A DNA stretch of 64,000 bases from Neobacillus cucumis (GTDB lineage Bacteria > Bacillota > Bacilli > Bacillales > Cytobacillaceae): NCBI RefSeq assembly GCF_016908975.1, contig NZ_JAFBEX010000005.1, positions 236,576 to 300,575 of the forward strand. The letters are read 5' to 3'. Below, one piece after another: positions 60,196 through 64,000 of this stretch. The position numbers were made by a program, and so were the translations under genes. The notes beneath the pieces were generated by a model, which had not been told where the DNA came from, did no database searches, and saw only the letters and a program-made list of their open reading frames with translations. Every line of letters starts with the position of its first letter. Position 1 is the stretch's first letter.

Positions 60196-61521
60196 TTGGA
60201 ATTAGCTAATATAAAATACGGTGCTGTTTCAGGTATTAAAGAAAATGATTATACGGTATTTAAAGGAATCCCTTATGCAAAAGCTCCTATAGGAGAACTC
60301 CGATTTCGTGCACCGGAGGAGATTAATCCATGGGATGGAGTATATCAGGCCGACACTTTTAAAAACAAATGCATCCAAAGTGAACTGCCGAAGGAAATTT
60401 CGTTTTATATTAAAGAGTTTTATTCTAATCCGGAATTTTTGACAGAAGGTAGTGAAGATGGACTCTATTTAAATATCTGGACTCCGGCAAAGGAGACTTC
60501 TGAAAAATTACCAGTTGCATTTTGGATTCATGGGGGAGGCTTTTTAGGTGGATTTGGCTCTGAAATGGAATTCGATGGAGAAGCATTTTGTAAACAGGGT
60601 GTCATTCTAGTTACGATCAATTACCGGCTCGGTTTATTTGGTTTCCTTGCGCATGAATGGTTGTGCCAGGAAAACGAAAAAGGTGTATCCGGTAACTATG
60701 GGATATTGGACCAAATCATGGCCTTGAAATGGGTCTATGAAAATATAGAAGCCTTTGGCGGAGACCCTGAAAACATTACAATTTTTGGTCAATCTGCAGG
60801 GGCAGTTAGTGTTCAAACTTTGATCTCATCACAGCTTACAGGGAACATGATTAAAAAAGCCATTATGCAAAGCGGTGGAGGCTATAAATCCCCTATCACA
60901 AGAAATACAAATTTAGAGGACGCCAAGAAAATTGGAGAAGAATTCTTAGAATTCGCCAATATAAAAAGTCTAAAAGAGTTACGAGACATAACTTCTGAGG
61001 AATTACTTGCTAGGGTTGAAAGTTATTATAGTCATAGAAGGGAAGCTGGAAAAGAAGGGCATCTCTTTTTTCCTATTAATGATGGATATGTGCTGGAAGA
61101 TGGATATGATAAGTTAATAGAACAAGGAGATATAAAGGATATACCCTATATGCTGGGATGTTGCAAGGACGATATTTCGGTTACATCAGACGGTGGAGAA
61201 AGTTCGCCACTATACAAAGGATGTATTGGGTTTAGTTATAAGTTACAAGAAAATGGAAGAAACCCTGCCTTTGTTTATTATTTTACTAGAAATCTACCGG
61301 GTGATGACAGTGGTGCCTTCCATTCTGGAGAGCTTTGGTACATGTTTGGTACTTTAAAGAGAAATTGGCGTCCCAACACATCAGCAGATTATGAATTGTC
61401 TGAGCGAATGGTAACTGCTTGGACCAACTTTATGAAAAATGGCGACCCGAACTTAAATAATCAGGAATGGATTCCTTGTAGCTTCAATCATCCTTATGTA
61501 AAAAATTTTGATATTAAATAA
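60196..61521 (+). CDS. Type B carboxylesterase
   Basis: A 441-residue carboxylesterase/PnbA-like alpha/beta hydrolase starting at TTG 60196 (GGAAGGATC upstream). 'FKGIPYAKAPIGELRFRAPE' near the start, 'WIHGGGFLGGFGSE' (oxyanion hole) and 'ITIFGQSAGAVSVQTL' (nucleophile Ser) are diagnostic; the His is in 'FHSGELWYMFG'. It is about 50 residues shorter than PnbA. It may hydrolyse ester or lactone bonds of a plant phenolic such as an acylated glycoside. Confidence 0.88.
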   Translation: MELANIKYGAVSGIKENDYTVFKGIPYAKAPIGELRFRAPEEINPWDGVYQADTFKNKCIQSELPKEISFYIKEFYSNPEFLTEGSEDGLYLNIWTPAKETSEKLPVAFWIHGGGFLGGFGSEMEFDGEAFCKQGVILVTINYRLGLFGFLAHEWLCQENEKGVSGNYGILDQIMALKWVYENIEAFGGDPENITIFGQSAGAVSVQTLISSQLTGNMIKKAIMQSGGGYKSPITRNTNLEDAKKIGEEFLEFANIKSLKELRDITSEELLARVESYYSHRREAGKEGHLFFPINDGYVLEDGYDKLIEQGDIKDIPYMLGCCKDDISVTSDGGESSPLYKGCIGFSYKLQENGRNPAFVYYFTRNLPGDDSGAFHSGELWYMFGTLKRNWRPNTSADYELSERMVTAWTNFMKNGDPNLNNQEWIPCSFNHPYVKNFDIK

Positions 61522-61541
61522 AAAAGCTGTCTGTAATCAAT

Positions 61542-61585
61542 GAGGTTAAAAATCATACTAAGATTTTTAATCTCTTTCTTTATTT
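61542..61585 (+). terminator. Terminator after the carboxylesterase
   Basis: GAGGTTAAAAATC pairs with GATTTTTAATCTC (one G-U) and continues as TTTCTTTATTT. Confidence 0.88.
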
Positions 61586-61715
61586 ACGAAAACAACTAAG
61601 AAGTTAGGTTAAAAATTGCTTCGCAAAATGATTAAAAAAGTGAAATTAAATAAGTGATCAGGGGGTGTATGATTAACCTAAATAAGGTTTTATTTTTAAG
61701 AATAGGAGAAAGCAG

Positions 61716-62954
61716 ATGTCGAAGTCATTAAGAATTAAGATTAATATGCCATTGTTTATTCTAATGGTGAATATTTTTATTGCATTACTTGGGGTAGGAT
61801 TAGCGATCCCTGTTCTTCCTAAATTTATCTTAGAATTTGGGGCAAGCGGTAAAGACCAAGGGTACCTTGTAGCAGCAACAGGGCTGACCCAATTTCTGTT
61901 TTCTCCACTTGGTGGGAAGCTGTCAGATAAATATGGAAGAAAAATCATTACCATTATTGGTTTAGGAATTATCATGCTGTCACAGCTAATGTTTAGTATT
62001 GCCTCTGAACTATGGGTTCTCTATCTATCTCGCTTAATTGGAGGAATTGGAATTGGCATACTAGTTCCTGCGAATATGGCATACGTTGCGGATGTCACAA
62101 CCATCGAAAATCGCGGGAAGGGGATGGGGTTACTAGGTGCGGCCATTTCACTGGGCTTTGTTATTGGGCCTGGAATTGGTGGATTCTTAGCTGAATTTGG
62201 ACTACGTGTACCTTTTTATGCTTCTGCCTTTGCTGCAGGTATCTCCATGATTGTTTCCTTCTTATTCTTGCCAGAAACATTGTCAAAGGAACAACAGTAT
62301 GCTGCTCGAAACACGAAGCAAGAGAAAGATGGAATGGTTCATGATATTTTAAAATCTTATAAGGTGTCTTACTTTGTCTTGTTATTACTAGTTTTAACAA
62401 TGACATTTGGTTTAGCGAACTTTGAAGCTATCTATGGGTTATATGTTAGCGAGAAATATGATTATACCCCTAAAGATATTTCTATCATTCTGACTGTTGG
62501 TGCCCTGGTAGGGGTTATAATCCAGGCTGTGTTAGTAGATTGGCTCCTTCGTCGTTTTGATGAGATTAAGGTTATTAATACTTGTTTTATCCTTTCAGCA
62601 GTATCAATGGTCTTTGTCCTGCTATCTGGGAATTTCCTATTTATGTTAATAATGAATGTATTTTTTTTCTTGTTTACGTCTATTCTTCGTCCAGCCATCA
62701 ATACGTTATTATCGAAAATGGCGGGCAGTGAACAAGGTTTCGCTGCTGGTATGAATAATGCCTATAGCAGTTTAGGCAATATCATTGGACCATCGTTAGC
62801 GGGAATATTATATGATGTTTCCTATAATATTCCCTTTGTGTTTGGTGCATTTATTTTACTAGGAAGCATGGTTATGTCTGCAGTTTGGAATCAAAAAGCA
62901 AGAAGGAATGCTGATTTTGTCTCGATTTTACGCGGGCAGAATCAGTCTTCCTAA
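61716..62954 (+). CDS. MFS efflux transporter (Bmr/NorA/TetA-like, DHA1)
   Basis: A 412-residue, 12-helix MFS protein. Motif A 'GGKLSDKYGRKIITIIG' and motif C-like 'AISLGFVIGPGIGGFLAEFG' are typical of DHA1 drug exporters. It lies at the end of the second aromatic module, with AGGAG upstream. It may export a toxic aglycone or intermediate, a reasonable safeguard in phenolic catabolism. Confidence 0.85.
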   Translation: MSKSLRIKINMPLFILMVNIFIALLGVGLAIPVLPKFILEFGASGKDQGYLVAATGLTQFLFSPLGGKLSDKYGRKIITIIGLGIIMLSQLMFSIASELWVLYLSRLIGGIGIGILVPANMAYVADVTTIENRGKGMGLLGAAISLGFVIGPGIGGFLAEFGLRVPFYASAFAAGISMIVSFLFLPETLSKEQQYAARNTKQEKDGMVHDILKSYKVSYFVLLLLVLTMTFGLANFEAIYGLYVSEKYDYTPKDISIILTVGALVGVIIQAVLVDWLLRRFDEIKVINTCFILSAVSMVFVLLSGNFLFMLIMNVFFFLFTSILRPAINTLLSKMAGSEQGFAAGMNNAYSSLGNIIGPSLAGILYDVSYNIPFVFGAFILLGSMVMSAVWNQKARRNADFVSILRGQNQSS

Positions 62955-62986
62955 ATATATAAATATTAAAGAGAGAAGGAGTTACG

Positions 62987-63859
62987 ATGACATTGGAAAT
63001 TGGATTAAACTTATTTTCAGTATTTAAAGAACTAAATGAAGACTATTTTGGCACCTTAGAAAAAGTGGCAGAGATGGGTTATAAAAATATAGAATTAATC
63101 ACGGCTAATTTTTCAAATGGACAGCGTTACAGTGATACCTTTACTCTATCAGCTATAAAACAGAAGTTTTATGAATTGGAATTAAAGGCTTTTGCTGCCC
63201 ATGAAGGTGTTCCGCCAGGTCAATCCATTATGGATAACGATTGGGATAAAATTATAGCGGAAAATGCAGAACTTGAATGTAAGTCAATTGTTTTCCCCAT
63301 GGCTTTTATTTCAGGGCAAGAAGATACACTTCAAACCGCACAACATCTAAATAAAATAGGAGAAAAGTGCAAGGAAGCGGGGATGGATTTTTATTACCAT
63401 AACCATGCGCATGAGTTTAAGAGAGTTGGAGATCAATCATTATTTGAACTTTTAGTAGAGAATACGAACCCAGAGTTCGTGAAGTTTGAGCTAGACCTCG
63501 TTTGGGCGATGAGAGGGGGATATGATCCTCTTTCTTTATTAGAAAAATTAGATGCTCGCTGTGATATGATTCATCAAAAGGACTTGGGTAATCACGTCAA
63601 TCCAGTTAACCTTTTTCAGTCAATCAATTTGGATGATGCCGAAAATCCGATGAAAATATATACCGATTATGTAAAGCCAACTGATTTTGTTAATCTAGGC
63701 AAAGGGATTGTAAATTTCGGAGAGACCTATAAGAAGTTTAATGAATTAGGTCACATCCGTTATGCAATTGTGGAAAATGAAGGGCAGATTGGAGATAAAT
63801 TCACTAGTATTGCTAGTGATTTAAACGTGATCGAACAGACAATACAGAAACTAAAGTAA
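62987..63859 (+). CDS. Sugar phosphate isomerase/epimerase (YcjR-like)
   Basis: A 290-residue TIM barrel of the xylose-isomerase-like superfamily. 'FYYHNHAHEFKRVG' near residue 132-145 and 'VKFELDLVWAMRGG' near 163-176 are the usual metal-site strands, with 'MIHQKDLG' and 'AIVENEG' completing the site. E. coli YcjR, a 3-keto-sugar epimerase, is of this type. GAGAGAAGGAG precedes the ATG, 32 nt after the transporter. It likely processes a keto-sugar from glycoside cleavage. Confidence 0.8.
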   Translation: MTLEIGLNLFSVFKELNEDYFGTLEKVAEMGYKNIELITANFSNGQRYSDTFTLSAIKQKFYELELKAFAAHEGVPPGQSIMDNDWDKIIAENAELECKSIVFPMAFISGQEDTLQTAQHLNKIGEKCKEAGMDFYYHNHAHEFKRVGDQSLFELLVENTNPEFVKFELDLVWAMRGGYDPLSLLEKLDARCDMIHQKDLGNHVNPVNLFQSINLDDAENPMKIYTDYVKPTDFVNLGKGIVNFGETYKKFNELGHIRYAIVENEGQIGDKFTSIASDLNVIEQTIQKLK

Positions 63860-63960
63860 TAATTTCAGAGTAAAGAAAGAAGTTAAAACCCCCTTACCTT
63901 GAATCCGAGGGCACTGAAAAACTTACGTTTTTTAAACTTTTCATTTTGAGCTAATAAAAA

Positions 63961-64000
63961 AAGGTGACATTCCGTCTTAAATTTGATGAAATGTCACCTT
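63961..64000 (-). terminator. Terminator of a minus-strand gene beyond the window
   Basis: AAGGTGACATT (63961-63971) pairs with AATGTCACCTT (63990-64000); the A run just left of it reads as T's on the minus strand, so a convergent gene must end beyond the right edge. Confidence 0.75.

Noticed and set aside
1..64000. CRISPR arrays, insertion sequences, integrases or phage genes
   Set aside because: No regularly spaced direct repeats and no transposase or recombinase motif was found; the GC-rich repeats encode nothing.

Overview
The window looks like chromosome of a low-GC, Gram-positive, endospore-former-type Bacillaceae (Bacillus/Neobacillus-like). This rests on strong GGAGG ribosome sites, frequent TTG/GTG starts, AT-rich spacers with hairpin-plus-T terminators, Bacillus-type lipoproteins, a YvgK-ModA-ModB block without ModC, and four copies of a GC-rich palindromic intergenic repeat. 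No rRNA, tRNA, CRISPR array, transposase or phage gene was seen.

Region 1 (1-10.7 kb) is an organosulfur/cysteine-salvage cluster resembling the Bacillus subtilis ytmI-type operon. It holds three luciferase-like flavin monooxygenases (the first cut by the window edge), a glutaredoxin-like protein, a cystine-type ABC importer, an orphan sulfonate-type binding lipoprotein, a GNAT acetyltransferase, an M20 deacylase, an FbpA-like small protein and an SsuE-like FMN reductase. Region 2 (10.7-20.8 kb) is miscellaneous: EamA and APC transporters, a DUF2935 protein, a secreted GH27-like glycosidase with a C-terminal membrane anchor, a molybdate-type regulator divergent from modAB across a striking palindrome, and a sporulation-kinase-like sensor kinase.

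Region 3 (20.9-63.9 kb) is the notable part: a catabolic island with three alpha/beta pairs of C-glycoside deglycosidase (CGD) type (27.7-29.2, 48.5-49.9 and 56.4-57.7 kb), two Gfo/Idh/MocA dehydrogenases, three further IolE/YcjR-like TIM-barrel isomerases, intracellular glycosidases (GH3, GH43, a GH106-like protein), a ROK sugar kinase, a three-gene ABC sugar importer without ATPase, GPH and MFS transporters and two AraC regulators, one fused to a GH39 domain that has lost its acid/base residue. It also carries two aromatic-ring modules: a complete one at 20.9-27.5 kb (extradiol VOC dioxygenase, C-C hydrolase, FAH-family hydrolase, cyclase-family hydrolase, FAD monooxygenase, MFS) and a partial paralogous one at 57.9-63 kb whose dioxygenase gene is frameshifted.

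The inferred logic is uptake of a decorated plant polyphenol C-glycoside, trimming of O-linked sugars inside the cell, C3 oxidation of the C-linked sugar, C-C cleavage by CGD, return of the sugar to glucose and phosphorylation, and hydroxylation, ring cleavage and hydrolysis of the aglycone. At least ten cre-like operators lie in the island. Four promoters share a 15-bp operator exactly 14 nt upstream of TATAAT, so the pieces appear co-regulated. A short interruption (51.0-54.5 kb) holds a DUF2798 protein, an efflux pump of visibly higher GC, and a GH18 lipoprotein. Substrates and pathway order are inferred; only family assignments and sequence patterns are directly supported.
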